Below, piece by piece: positions 12,125 through 23,800 of a stretch of DNA of 64,000 bases. Each line of letters begins with the position of its first letter. Position 1 is the stretch's first letter. The translations under genes were made by a program, and so were the position numbers. The stretch covers positions 1-64,000 of the forward strand of contig JAENRP010000036.1 in NCBI GenBank assembly GCA_024741835.1. The letters run 5' to 3'. The notes beneath the pieces are model-generated. The model searched no databases. It saw nothing but the letters and a program-made list of their open reading frames with translations, and was not told the DNA's origin. The DNA is from Diplocarpon mali (lineage: Eukaryota; Ascomycota; Leotiomycetes; Helotiales; Drepanopezizaceae).

Positions 12125-15100
12125 ATGGGCAACGATCAATCCGTGCCAGCCTCGCGGCGGGCCCAGAACAAGCTCTCCAAACCCAAGACGAACAACAATT
12201 CCGGCGCGAATCTACTGTACTCCAAACCTGCACATGATTCCCACCGCGAATTGCGAGTTGTCAACGGTGAGCCGGTGGAGAGCAGCTACAGCCTGCTGCC
12301 TCAACCTCCCTCCTTCTTAGAGGATGTCCAGCCTGCAGCAGAGGTCGAGCCAACGAGACTGGAGAGACAGAAGAGGCGGATGAGCCTGTTCAGGTCGAAG
12401 AGTGTCCAGCCCGAGAGCAAGAAATACACAGTCGGATCCGAGTTCGAGAGAGCGGTTGAGCTGCCAGCTGAACCGTCGAGATGGTCGAGGGTCATGCCCA
12501 GGACGCGAGGGAATTCCGTGGTATTCGAGCCTGCGCATCAAACCCTTGGATCTTCGGTGGAACTGTAAGCGCATGTTCTCGTGTCTTGATTTACCGGAAC
12601 GTGTGACTAACAAAGCCAGGAGACCCTCCTGCGGGCCGACCCATTCTCGCCTGTCTCTCATGGCCCAGATGCCTCCCCCCGCTCCCGCGCAAGCCGAATT
12701 CATCTCTCGATACGAGCAGGAGGAAACCAGGCCGTCGCTGGCCCGGACGCACTCGGAAACGCAGCTGTATGTGCCTATCCGGAGGAGGTCACTGCTGCAA
12801 CACGGCGTGGCGACGAGGGCAGGTGCTTTGGAAGAATCCAAATATCCACCTCCCCCGCGAGCGAGGGATGAAGAGGAGTCCCCAAATCACCAGAACCCCC
12901 CTCCCGCTACCACGACTCTGGCTCCGTCCGCGACCCTGGCGGTACTGCAGCGGCCTCGAGATCTCTCGCCCAGCCCGCGGGTGGAAACGCCCAACGAACT
13001 GGACTACGGACATATCGGGGCTTTCAAGCTCGGGACGCTGCGGATCATGAACGGCGCGGCGAGTCCGTCACCGAGCCAAGAGCCGCCGCGCCGAGCGGCG
13101 ACGATGGGATATGAGGACCATTATTTCGGGGCGGGGGGGAGGTCGGATGTGGAGTGGCGCAGTGGACTCTGCCCCCGAAGCAACTCGATCTCCCTCTCGG
13201 CCGAGAGCAGGCCAACTTCGTGGAATGCACGAGCCGAGTCACCTCTCCGGCAGGATGCCGCTGCCGCCGCTCTGGGTGGACATCGACCCCAGACTCTCAC
13301 CAGGGCGCCAGCTCGCTCTGAGCTCCAGTGCGAACTCGAGTCGCCTCCCCCGCCCCCGGCCAAGCTCGCCTTTCCTGCTCTGACGATTGACATCCCGGAT
13401 CCTGAGCTGTCGACGCTCGCGTTGTTCGACTTCACCACCGAGGAGACGCGGGCCCGAAGCACCAAGCCACCGCCGACGTCCCTCGACCTGGCGGCCGAGT
13501 ACCGGAGAGATCTCGATCTCGCGCGGAGCCCCTTTTCGTTTGACGAGTCGCCGTTGGCCTCCCCCCGGCTGCCGGTGCTGAGCAAGAGCAAGCACATGGC
13601 GGCGGAAGACGAGCTGTTTGACGAAGCCGAGCCCCAGACGCCGCTGACCAGCGCCAGGCCGACCCGATCCTTCGACTCGGGTTATGGGAGCTCGTCGTTG
13701 ACCAAGACGGTTCCAGGGCCGAGGGAGGCTCCGGTGAAGTCGCTGGCCAAGGCCGACAGTGGCTACAGCTCCAACGTGTCGGTGCGCTCGTTCAAGCGAG
13801 ACCCGGCGGCCCGAGAGCCGCCGCCCACGCCGCCGAAAGATACCTTCCGGGAGCGGCACCGAGGCCGGGCCGCGTCGACCGTCGACCCGGGAACTTCCCG
13901 TGCGGCGCCGAGAGGGTATCCGGACTCGGCTGGGCCTGCCGCCACGTGCTCTGCCCACTCGGCCCGCAACTACTCTGTCCCGTCGCCCGAGTCTGGCCCG
14001 AACTTGAGGCTCCGCGTCCGGAAATCCCTCCCGGCTTTACCCGTCGAAGCCAAGCTGGAGTCTTGCACGCCCCGACATCTTGCGAGAGTCACGTGGATAT
14101 CAGATTCGGCACCGCAGAAACCCAATCTGACGAGTCTCCCATCTCCGCTGGCCTCCCATCCCGTCGTACTCGTGCAATCCCAGATCCAATCTCCAGTCTC
14201 GAGGAAATTCGAATCCCAATGTCAATTCACATGTCCAGCCCAACCTCCACCCAAACCTCGATCCAAATCTCGACCCCAATCCCAAGACCAGGGAAAGAGC
14301 CCCCTTTCGCCTCAAATCACGCGCAAAGAGAGCTCATCCGCCTCGGTGCTCGCCCCCTCGTGTCGCCGGACTGCCATCAACACCAATGCCTCGAAAGAAG
14401 CCCCCCGCAGGCCTGAACAGCGCGTGGAAACATCCCCCGTTGCCCACACCCCCAGCACCGATGCTGGACGGCTGGGCTTGCGACACAGCTGCAGCAAGGA
14501 GACGCTGGGTACCATCTTCTCCGTCGGGAGCCTGGAGGTGCGTGACGAGTTGAGCTACGCGCGGTTGCAGAGACCGTTGCCTCCCATTCCGCAAGAGGCG
14601 ATACACGAACTCCCAGCGACGACGCCGCTTCACGAGCTGCCTGCTCTGCCAATTCACCGCTACTCTGCTTCTAGGTCGGCCGAGAAGCAGCTGCGTGAGC
14701 GGCCTGCGTCGCCGATTTACAGCTATACGGCTCCATGGGCGGATGTCAACAGACGCAACAGTTTACAAGCACAAGCACCCCTCAACCTCGCAAGATACGA
14801 ACCGCCGTCGAGACAGAGCAACGAATCTTTCAACTCTGCAGCAGTGCAAGCCCAGCCGGAGTTGGAGAGGCAGAGGGCTTCGTTCTCCAGCACCTGCCAC
14901 TCCCCTGGCAAGGAAATGTACACCGCTGCTCGCTCTACCCCAGCACGACACGGGGAGCCCAAGATGCCAGACACCTACGAGTCAATTGCCAATGGAAATC
15001 CATACAGAGACCAACAAAGGGAGCCAGAGGTACGGATCGAGCGGCCCCGCGAGAGAATACGCTCCTACCCACCTCAAGCTCATGCAAGGTTCAGCATGGG

Positions 15101-15689
15101 TGCGACAAGTCCTCGATCAGACCCAGCAGCGTTGCCCTTCCGTCGAGACAGCGACCAGTATGTATCTGATGATGAGCAGCAGCGTCTCTCCGCGCTTCCC
15201 TCGCCATTGAAGCAGAAAAACCTTCCACCGCCAGTCAGCATGACCACTCAGCGGACAGATGTATGGCCAACCGCTGGCCTCGCCTCGTCGGCACAAGGCG
15301 TAGTACGATCGGACCAGCAGCAAGCTGCAAACTATCAACCCGGACGTCGCCAGTCCGCCGGTGAGGCACTCCAGGTGCACGGCAGGAAAACCATAGAAAC
15401 GCGGCGGTCATCGAAGCCGGAGCTTCGCTGCCGCGGCAGCGTGGACGCGCACTTTTACGGGCAAGCTGCCGAAGCGATGGGCACGAGCCATAGGAATTTC
15501 GAGGCCGGCCAGGGAAGAAGCGGCCAGGCGTGGAATGTCGGGGTTGGATATGAGGAACATGCAATCGGTGCGCTGCCTACCTGGGTCGACGCGACGATTC
15601 GAAGTCCCACTTTCTATCAACACCAGCAGCATCGCCCAACGCAGGGATACAACCACAATTTCGGCTCTTCCGCGCGCTCGTATAATTAG
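12125..15689 (+). CDS. Large disordered protein with N-myristoylation signal, 1169 aa, two exons
   Basis: Function unknown. It resembles a group of conserved filamentous-fungal proteins that start MGN-x-x-S and are otherwise disordered. Start 12125 is in an ideal context (CACCATGGG). Exons 12125-12564 and 12620-15689; the 55-bp intron has donor GTAAGC, branch GACTAAC and acceptor CCAG, and phase 2 is kept. MGNDQS fits the N-myristoyltransferase consensus (Gly2, Ser6), suggesting membrane attachment. The rest is rich in Ser, Pro and Arg with many short Arg-x-x-Ser/Thr sites, proline runs (about aa 325) and repeated phrases such as DSGYGSSS and DSGYSSN near aa 500-530. No globular domain, coiled coil or TM segment is evident. 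The end has a Gln/His/Tyr-rich segment. It may be a phosphorylated membrane-tethered scaffold; that is inference. Confidence 0.8.
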
Positions 15690-17858
15690 AATATCGAAAA
15701 AATCTTAGTCCGATTTCCAATGACGTTTATCCCGACGACGAGCTGCCTGCAAATCCCTTGGAGACAGAACATCGTCGGCAGATTTGCTCGTACGGGATCG
15801 CTTCTCCGGCGATTTAAACCGCAGGCCCGACGCGGCTAATGGCCTGAGCAGTAGCTCGGGACGAGCAATACAGGAATTTGACGGTAGGGGGGCGGGAGAC
15901 TGGGCTGACTAGGAGGCCATGAGAGGGTGGACGGGAGATTCAAGCGATGTGTCTGTTATCATACAGCTGGTCCGCTATGGGTTAGGAAGAGTGCCAAGGG
16001 ATAAGGAATCTGAGAGCGGGATGTTTGGTGAGTGCTTAGTGCAGAGGGGTTTGTGGGTAGGCCGAATTGGAATGGAACAACAGAACAGGGCGAATCGGAT
16101 CGGAAACACCTGATCCCTTGAATAAGGAGGAGGAATGAGGATACTATGGACATTTATACCCGGCTTTGACACTGTATTTCGCACGTTTCTTCATAACAAC
16201 AGAGCGCGGCACACGGTAGCACATCAACCAGCACAGTATATAACAGTAAGCATAGTACATATCATAAGCATAGTACACATCATTAGGCATAGTACATAGT
16301 GTAAATTGGATGTTTGTCCTGTACGACGTGGCTTTGTTGGACAAAAGAGATCTGGAAAGAGATAAAAGGCAAGATAAGGTAACATGATGCAACGCAATGC
16401 AGTAGTTAAGAAGAAAATATAGCAGGGGATGAACCGTAGATACTTTCTATTGTTTATGGTTTAGGAGTTATAATTTGTAAGTTGTCCCCAAATCATCAAC
16501 CAGGAATCATAAGTTACAAATCACCGTTTACCCTTTGCAGCCTGTAATCCATACAAACCATCATGTACCCAAAGACGCGCCGCTTGCTCTCTTCATATTA
16601 CACCTCTCCTTGTCCTTTCCAGTATTTGTTTTAGGTGTAGATCTCAAATGGAATTTCGTCCTGATATGTAGGTTCAATTTTATGATCATCTCCTTTGCGA
16701 TGCAGTGGATTGCTTGGAGAGTATTGCTTGGAAAACAGAAGACGTAGGTTCGCAGGCAGATGTGGATGTGGATATTTGTAGTGGTGTGGGGGGAGGTAAT
16801 AAACGTGATTTACTGTGTTTTGGATATGTGTGGCTTGGTGCTTGGGTTGCACAGAGTCAAGGGAGAGTTGTGATTTGATTGAGTGTTCTTTTAATTGCAG
16901 AGAACAAAACCAGATAGGGTAAACTAAGATGTAACAAGATTAGTTGTGGCCATGGGAAATGGACTCACATTGAGATTCAAGATTTATTTGTCTTTAAATA
17001 TGCTAACAATTGCTTTCTAGTTAGAAGGCGCTCGGAGTGGGTGGGTAAATTGTAAGGAAATCATTTTAGAAAAAAAAGGTCGAGGTTCCTCTACATTCTC
17101 AGTTCCCAGTACATTACCCCGATAATCCACACAAGCCGTTGATGTTGACATCCCAACCGGTTGAAAATGGGAGCGAAGCGGTCGGAAGAACTAAGGCCCG
17201 CGGGCTCGGGACAGATGAAGCGGAGAGGGGCAAGCGAATTTTAACCGCTTGGAGGCAAAACATCCTGTTATCGCAACACCACGACACGACGCGGCAGCGT
17301 ATCGACTCCATGCCCGCGCTGGACGGCACTCTCGCAGGCGGCGGATCGCCCCCAATCTGATGCGGCGGGATTGTGAGCGGCAATAAGCATTGGCAGATAC
17401 GCCTGCTGGAGGGAAAAGCCCGCGCAAGAGTCGCAACCACATGTTTACAACCCGACCCCACGTTTGGCTACCACCAGCTACCAGACTGCATCGTAGCTTT
17501 GCTGCGGTGGCTCCCGCAGACTCGACGCCCGATGCAGCAATGCAGTCCCTGGATCGATGCGACTCGAGGGGTTGCCTTGCTGGAGAGAGGCAATACTCAG
17601 TAGCTGGGCTTGGAGGCGGAGGGCAAGTATAAAGCGACGAGGCAGCCGAGGGGGAAAAGATTTCCAGCATATTTCTGCGGAGCCGAGTCACCTATCTACA
17701 TTGGTGTGTATCCCACTTCTTCCAGGTACAGAGGTACGTATATGTATCTGCCCGGATCTGCCATTTCACGCCAGGTCCGTCTGCGACTCCCATCCCCGCC
17801 AACCTCGATTACACGTCTTCTCTCCACCAGCAAGAAAAGCATTCCGGCATCAGCTAAC
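15690..17858. other. Intergenic stretch, AT-rich in the middle
   Basis: No gene can be supported. 15690-16120 is probably 3' flank of the preceding gene. 16150-17100 is AT-rich and contains a short tandem repeat at about 16243-16300. 17100-17858 returns to genic composition and likely holds promoter and leader of the cupin gene; overlapping frames on both strands there have no family resemblance. Confidence 0.55.
16243..16300. repeat. Three-copy tandem repeat, unit about 18 bp
   Basis: The unit AAGCATAGTACATATCAT occurs three times with small changes (AAGCATAGTACACATCAT, TAGGCATAGTACATAGTG). It lies in AT-rich intergenic DNA and no function is evident. Confidence 0.7.
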
Positions 17859-18421
17859 ATGGGCTCTCTCCTTAGCAAGAAGCCCTCCGCGCGCTCCAGT
17901 CCCGAGGCCAAGATGTCGGCCTTTACGCACTACGCCGCAGCCCAGACGACGTTCCAGCCCCCGCTCATCGCCAACGAAAACGCCTTCCTGGGTGACCTCG
18001 CGGTGTCTACGGACGCGGCGGCGCCCCTCTCGGCGGGCTTCTACCGCCTGGAGAAGGGCACGCCGCTCGTGTACGAGTACACGTACCATGAGATGAAGAT
18101 CATTGTCGACGGCGAGTTTGACATCAGCGATGAGACGGGGCAGAAGGTGCATGCTGTGAAGGGGGACGTCTTTTACTGTGAGTGGAGACTCCGGTTGTGG
18201 TTGTTTTCGGGTGGGTGGCAGGTAGATGAGATAATAGTGGGGGACGGGAGGATAGGAGGACAGGAGCTGATAAAGACAGTCCCCAAGGGAAGCAAGATCA
18301 CGTTCACGACCGAGACGTTTGGGCTGGGATTCTTCGTTGGGCAGAGAAAGGTTCGTTCCCGGTCTGTGTCCCGGTACGTCTCGTCATCATACTAATTTTT
18401 CTCCAGGAGGGAGCTGCGTAG
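17859..18421 (+). CDS. EutQ-like cupin protein, 134 aa, three exons
   Basis: A single-domain cupin of the fungal family annotated as ethanolamine-utilisation EutQ-like; the cellular role in fungi is not established. Exons 17859-18177, 18280-18350 and 18407-18421 give an intact frame (donors GTGAGT and GTTCGT; second intron has ACTAAT and CTCCAG). Recognisable family segments are FLGDLAVSTDAAAPLSAGFY, RLEKGTPLVYEYTYHEMKII and DGEFDISDETGQKVHAVKGD, followed across the intron by FPKGSKITF and GLGFFVGQRK, i.e. the two halves of a cupin barrel. The usual start would be MSAFTHY at 17913; here an in-frame upstream ATG adds 18 residues beginning MGSLLSKK, which resembles an N-myristoylation signal. 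Which ATG is used is undecided. The last exon codes only four residues and the stop. Confidence 0.85.
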
Positions 18422-19188
18422 GCATTGATAGCTGGCGTTTGATAGGAAAACAAGAGCACAAGGTAACTAACGTAATGAAGAAATGGCCTGTTGACTTGAC
18501 ACATGGACGCTTCCCTCTATGATATGGATACACTGGTGACGTTGATGTCTTGCCGACCTTTCTCAATCCCAGCATGGCACTTCCTCTCCAGCCGGTTGTG
18601 CTGGTGGGATCTCCCATCAGGAACGCCAGGATACTCTACATTGTCTATCTACCGTCAAAAGTTTACGTTCAGGTGTGCTTGGAGCCGTCAGTCCTGCCGT
18701 CAGGAATGTATACCAAGACAAGAAAATAGCAGGGCGATGGTTGGCATTCATGGGCTATGGCTACACCCACCTATGAGCAATCAACGTCATATTAATCGGA
18801 ACTGGATCATGCCCTGCTCCATTGACTGCGAGATGCAAGTATATTTGGCTATGTCTAACACATGGAAAAAGGCAGGCAGTTATCTTGTGGGATTAGCGGG
18901 CGAAAACATGGCCAGATGTCAGGCAAGGTACGGAGGATAAGCAGGTGAATAATATTAATGTTTACCAAGGAGAGGTCAAGCTATATGTATATTTATTTGT
19001 TTATGTAGATGTACACATAACCAACGTATGTACATGAATATATCGCGCTATATAGCACAACCATGTACGTAACCTTGGTCACTCGTCTCACCCACCACAT
19101 CCCCGCCCCGACATCGGCCTAGCACTACCTCTCTGCTTTAATCCTCGGGATACTTACCTGCCCGACTACCAAAAAGACAATAAACCCC
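18422..19188. other. Intergenic stretch between cupin gene and tRNA
   Basis: A 145-codon plus-strand frame at 18503-18940 starts at an ATG but has no recognisable family, is rich in Cys/Trp/Met, and is not called a gene. The rest is AT-rich with TATA/TGTA runs near 18980-19070. Confidence 0.5.
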
Positions 19189-19195
19189 AAAAAAA
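19189..19195 (-). terminator. Pol III T7 terminator of tRNA-Tyr
   Basis: Seven T on the minus strand, 13 nt after the discriminator base. This is the normal RNA polymerase III stop signal and argues that the transcription unit is, or recently was, functional. Confidence 0.8.
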
Positions 19196-19208
19196 TGTGT
19201 GCCGCTTG

Positions 19209-19354
19209 TCCCTCAGGCGCGAGTCGAACCTATGATGGCTATCAGTATTTGTCTGAGAGAGAATTTAGCTGATCATGGTGAGACGTACGCGCGACATTCG
19301 GATTATCTACAACAGTTACAGTCCGACGCCATAAACCAACTAGACGACCGAGGG
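19209..19354 (-). tRNA. tRNA-Tyr (anticodon GTA) with an anticodon-loop intron and an extra 59-nt insertion in the T arm
   Basis: Read 5' to 3' on the minus strand from 19354: acceptor CCCTCGG (19354-19348) pairs with CTGAGGG (19216-19210), discriminator A at 19209. The D arm has A14, G15, G18G19 and A21. The anticodon stem TCGGA/TCCGA encloses CTGTAA, with GTA at 19319-19317, then a 12-nt canonical intron (19315-19304) after position 37. The variable loop is ATGTC (C48 pairs with G15). The T stem GCGCG/CGCGC with loop TTCGACT is perfect only if 19288-19230 is removed; that insert begins GTACGT and ends ATAG. A T7 Pol III terminator follows at 19195-19189. No CCA is encoded, as normal for eukaryotes. 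Functional gene with an extra intron, or an interrupted pseudogene: undecided. Confidence 0.85.
19230..19288 (-). other. mRNA-type (GT-AG) intron-like insert in the tRNA-Tyr T arm
   Basis: 59 nt with 5' end GTACGT, a CTRAY-type branch candidate TACTGAT about 12 nt before the 3' end, and 3' end CATCATAG. Both length and donor match protein-gene introns in this window (GTACGT donors also at 28746 on the plus strand and 38244 on the minus strand). The insertion point is after the fourth base of the 5' T-stem strand (position 52/53, one-base ambiguity). Confidence 0.6.
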
Positions 19355-19887
19355 TGCTTGCGATTGATGTGATTGGACGATATTTTTTGTCTTCATATCA
19401 CCATAATTTTAGGTGTTCCGTATAGAACATTTGTCCGTGAACAGGAAGAGTTTGGAGAAACGCAGTCTATCGTTGCCAGGTTAGATGGAGACAGCGTGTA
19501 TATCTGGAGAGTGTCTCCTGCAAGATATGGATCATATTGGTTCCAGATGGCGAAGATGTGGATGGGCTTTCAATCGCCCCTCATTTTCTTGTCCTCCTAC
19601 TCCGCTGCACCTTCTGCTCCGCCGAATCTTCCTCTCGCTGCTCTTTTCCACATCTTCATCTTACATTCGCTGCTCATTCAAATCCCACTCGCCGCCCTGG
19701 TTACGAATTGAATCGAATCTTGTTCTCTGCCAAAGCTCCTCCAAAGCACTCCGAGCCTCGGTTTCCGCCTTCACCTTCACGTGACAAACGAACACTTCGT
19801 ATGCCAACATCTACAGCTCGACAACCTCGTCCCCATTCATCACTACACCTCGCTATGACACTCAAACTCGCACCAATCGCTCCCACG

Positions 19888-20844
19888 ATGGCCTCGTCGC
19901 AACCTCTCCTGTCCTTCCACCTCTTCCCTCGCCTCCCAACCGAGCTCCAGCTCAAGATCTGGCGTCTCGCCGCCAACGCCTGCCCGCGGCCCCTGGACCT
20001 CTGGAACGATTGGGAGAAACGCAACAGAGACAACATCATCTACTACATCCAGTACTACACCACCGAGCTCGCCGCGAAGTCGCCCCCGCCCCGTGCGGCT
20101 CTGTCCTCGACGTGTCGGCTGGCGCGCGAGGTGGTGCACTCGGCATACGCGCACGAGTTTACCAGCGAGATGAAGATCTCGAACGACTTCACCGCGACGA
20201 TGCCCGCGACGATGTACATCAACTTCGACATCGACACGGTCGTCCCGCGGGGCCACTGGAACATCGTCAGTTTCAGCGACTTCGTCACGCGCGTGCAGGG
20301 CCGGCTGAAGAGCGTGGCGATGGACGTGCACGGCAGTTTCTGGAGGGAGAATGTCAAGGACTACGTCAAGGCGCGCTCCTGGGTGTTCAACGGCGTGAGG
20401 GAGGTTCTGCTCTACGTCGGCACGGGCGAGCTGACGATGAAGGGGGGCGAGTATCTCGAGAGGTTCCGGAAGAAGGAGACGGGGAGGAGGGACCTGAGCT
20501 TTGTTGAGCTTGCGGAGGGGCCGAAGGCTAAGGGATCCGACGCTGCTGCTGCTGTGGCGGATGCTCAGAGTCTTGCGGTGGCTCTGGCTGAGACCGAGGC
20601 CGAACGTGCTGAGCGGCTGGCTGTACAGGCTGTCGAGGAGGTAAGGGATCTTATCAACAAGTTTTTTGATATGATCGATGGGTCGAGTGGCGCGGAGGAG
20701 CCCTGGCCGTGGCCCGCCCGGAGTCGATACTTCTCGGAGATGGAGCCCACGCCGCGGCAGAGCTTCATTCGGCCAACGATCCGGCTGGTGACGATGGTTC
20801 TCAGCACACCTACAGCTCTCGAGGCAACAGTCACGGGATCTTGA
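19888..20844 (+). CDS. 2EXR-domain protein, about 318 aa
   Basis: Member of the large fungal 2EXR family, recognised by the N-terminal signature FHLFPRLPTELQLKIWRLAA at aa 9-28, followed by a segment with RAALSSTCRLAREVV and the region AMDVHGSFWRENVKDYVKAR. The molecular function of the family is not established; the N-terminus resembles an F-box-like helix. Start 19888 (ACGATGG, strong context) puts the motif close to the N-terminus; an in-frame ATG at 19855 would add 11 residues, and the frame stays open to 19537. Aa 210-260 is Ala/Glu-rich and probably helical (AAAAVADAQSLAVALAETEA). No intron is needed. It is the next gene after the tRNA, divergent from it. Confidence 0.82.
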   Translation: MASSQPLLSFHLFPRLPTELQLKIWRLAANACPRPLDLWNDWEKRNRDNIIYYIQYYTTELAAKSPPPRAALSSTCRLAREVVHSAYAHEFTSEMKISNDFTATMPATMYINFDIDTVVPRGHWNIVSFSDFVTRVQGRLKSVAMDVHGSFWRENVKDYVKARSWVFNGVREVLLYVGTGELTMKGGEYLERFRKKETGRRDLSFVELAEGPKAKGSDAAAAVADAQSLAVALAETEAERAERLAVQAVEEVRDLINKFFDMIDGSSGAEEPWPWPARSRYFSEMEPTPRQSFIRPTIRLVTMVLSTPTALEATVTGS

Positions 20845-23800
20845 AAACATTTCTTATCCTTGCATCGATATCGGACTGGTTTTCATTTGGGTGGCGAGTG
20901 ACTGCAGCGTTGCATGATATGCGTCGAGGTTAGAGGAGGCATGCTTAGTGATCTTGTACTTAGTTGTATCAGGAGCTGGGGTCGGTTCTTTGCGTTTTTC
21001 GCTCTGCAACCAGTTATCATTGAACTTGGCGGCTTGTATATATGCAACCACTGATTGCACTCGGAGAATTTTATTTCTCCGGTATTTGGTATTCGGGTCT
21101 TGCAGCTATCCAAAATACGGGGGCTCTTATACAGACTACAAGTAATGACTATAAATTACTGCAGAACATTGCAAAGTGGCTGCACGTGACTATTGAATGC
21201 CTGCAAATCAGGTTGTTGTCTTTCGACTTTTGGTTTCCCGAAAATGATCTTGGAATGAGTTGAGTTTGAGTAATGATTGGGATGTTATACTTTTACTTTT
21301 ATCTGTCTATTGCTTAATTCTTACGACTTGGTACTTCTTCCGACGTTGCCTTGCCTCTGATCTGATACTTCCTTCCACTCTACACGTCCATCGATTTGAT
21401 ACTTCTTCCAACTTAATACTCTTACATAATAAGACCCGCTTCGTATCTGACGCTTCCTTATATTTAATATTTCTACCGACTAAGACCCATCTTGGGTCTG
21501 ATCCCTCCTTGATTCTAACACCTAAAGTAGGAAACGGGATGTATCTAGCAGGTTAGGAAAGGTTAGATGGAGATTAATGGGGGTAAGCCGTTGGATACAA
21601 GTTATCAGCCCGGTTGAATGTTGAAAATGCCAAAAAAGTGGAAAAGCAGAAAATGTAAGTCTAGACCTAACTTCCTGGAGAAAGTTTGCAGTTGCCAAAA
21701 AGGGAAAATTCTTTACATTTCGTAATGTGCTTTTAGTGGGCGAAAAGTTCTCGGATCGTAAGGAACTTATATGTAAAACCTGTTGGTGATTCTATGGTTA
21801 GTTTCTAGTCAGAGTCTAGTGTTTGACTGTAACATCTACGCCCCCCTCCCCTTCCCTGGCAGACGAGGACTCAACACCTATACGTGAACCTGCACCTCTT
21901 CAAAGAGTATGTAGAGCTGAGATGAAGTCACTTTGATGTCGAAACCTTATTCCTAGGCGTTCTAAAGCGGATATAAGCACTCTTAACTACTTCAAAAATC
22001 TTTCTGCCCCTTGCTAAACGCCCATATATTTTGTCCTCCACCTACGTGGTATAGGGTTACCTATGGTGTATAGTTATAATTAAAGGTGTAACTTGATAAT
22101 AAAAAAGAGGAGAAAAGTAGGTTATAGTATGTAGAAAAGTAAAGGAAATGAATATATTATGAACCTAATATAAATTAGCAAGAAGAGTTAGAGTTAGATA
22201 ACTATCAATAATACCAAGAAGTTACTTGATAAGCAATGGAAAAGTAGTTTTGCTTATATAAGGCGTTCGAAGCCTAGCATAAGAGAGTTATGTTAGACCT
22301 TGGTCGATTCCTTAGCTTTACTATTGTTCTATGGCACTCCCTTAAAAGTCAAGTCTGAGCATAAGACTAGAACTTCTTTTTTCTAAACAAGGTGTAAAAG
22401 AAGACTATTATCTTAGCAATAAGGCAAAGACTAAGGACTAAATGGTAAATCGCTAAGAGTTTTCCATACTAGTTTCTCCTTGTATATACAGATAGCGCTA
22501 CTTGCTTATACAGTATAGTTTCTAAACAATAAAGCATATTAGAAGGGGAAATAAATTACCCCCTCTTCCACAGCTGCCGCGGTACCACCGCTGGCCAGTT
22601 CATGAGAAACGGGACAAATGATGAAGAGCTGGATGAGGACCGTAGCTCTCTCTCATTCCCTGCCTCATATAGAGCTTGTTTGATTTGTAATTTGACAACG
22701 CTGATTCTAGAAGACAGAGAGGGGTGAGAGGGAAAACAGCTGTTTTGGCGCGAAGAGCTGGGATATTAGTTCCTGTTGTGAAGCGAGAAGCCTGAGGCTC
22801 TAAGGACCTACTTATGTAAGCAGTCTCTGAAGTGGCCATGGAGCAACCCTAATTAAGGAGCTCAGATACATAGTTATATTCGAATTCACAAGCTCCTGCT
22901 CACCAGTTGGAGAAAACCCTAATTGACAGCTCGACAGTTCCCTAATACCCGATTCGAGGATACCTAGTTAAATCATGCGAAAGTACTCGATTGTCAAAGG
23001 GCTACCACGCTTGCGTAGCTCATCCGAAAAATATATAGTACACGCCGTTTCGAGTTGGAGCTTGTTCTACGTGTGAATAATACACGGTTATATTTACTAA
23101 TTTTAGCAAGTCCGCCTTGTATCTATCACTTCTTAGTAAAGATAACGTAGCCTACGAGGATGATGTCTTTAATGATGGTTATGGAACAATACTCATATGA
23201 GTTGTATAAACTAGTTATAGTGGTAGTGAAATTTTAGTTCTTAGTGGAAGATTATCTTTCCTACCAGATCATTTTCTTGTAATTTTGAGAGCTGTGTAGC
23301 TTCTCCTGTAGCCTAGGAAAGAGACAAATTAGAAACGTTGATAGTTTGGAAACGATCAACAAAGACTATAGCAGAGTTTATGAGGCAACTAATCAAGTTA
23401 AAGATAATTTTTGTATAGCTTTGAGTACAACCCAAGTTGGACATCATTCCAAATCTTATTGTTGACATCTCTCAAGGCTTCTCTCTCGAGTAGTAGCGTT
23501 ATGCGGATTAAGGCAGGGTGGCTGATCTCTTCCCATTATCCTCTAATTCCTCTGATATAAATAAAGCTTTCCTAACTTTGCAGTCCTCGATTTAGAAATT
23601 AGGGACCTTTGAATGTCTTCCTATGGCGTGAACCCTAAGTCGATCTGTGATAACGTGTTAAGGGCTTGAATGGCATCCCAAAGTTGATTTGAAGATGGTC
23701 CTGTGATTCTATAAGGGTTGGTGTCTGCAGTTTGAAAGAACAAATTTTAAAGGAGATTCAAGACTGAGTTGTCCAGTTCATGAATATACTGGTCTGAATA

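Noticed and set aside
18503..18940. 145-codon plus-strand frame after the cupin gene
   Set aside because: No family resemblance, unusual Cys/Trp/Met content, no supporting context.
19843..20850. 335-codon minus-strand frame opposite the 2EXR gene
   Set aside because: Antisense shadow; Arg/His/Pro-rich with no motif, while the plus strand has the 2EXR signature.
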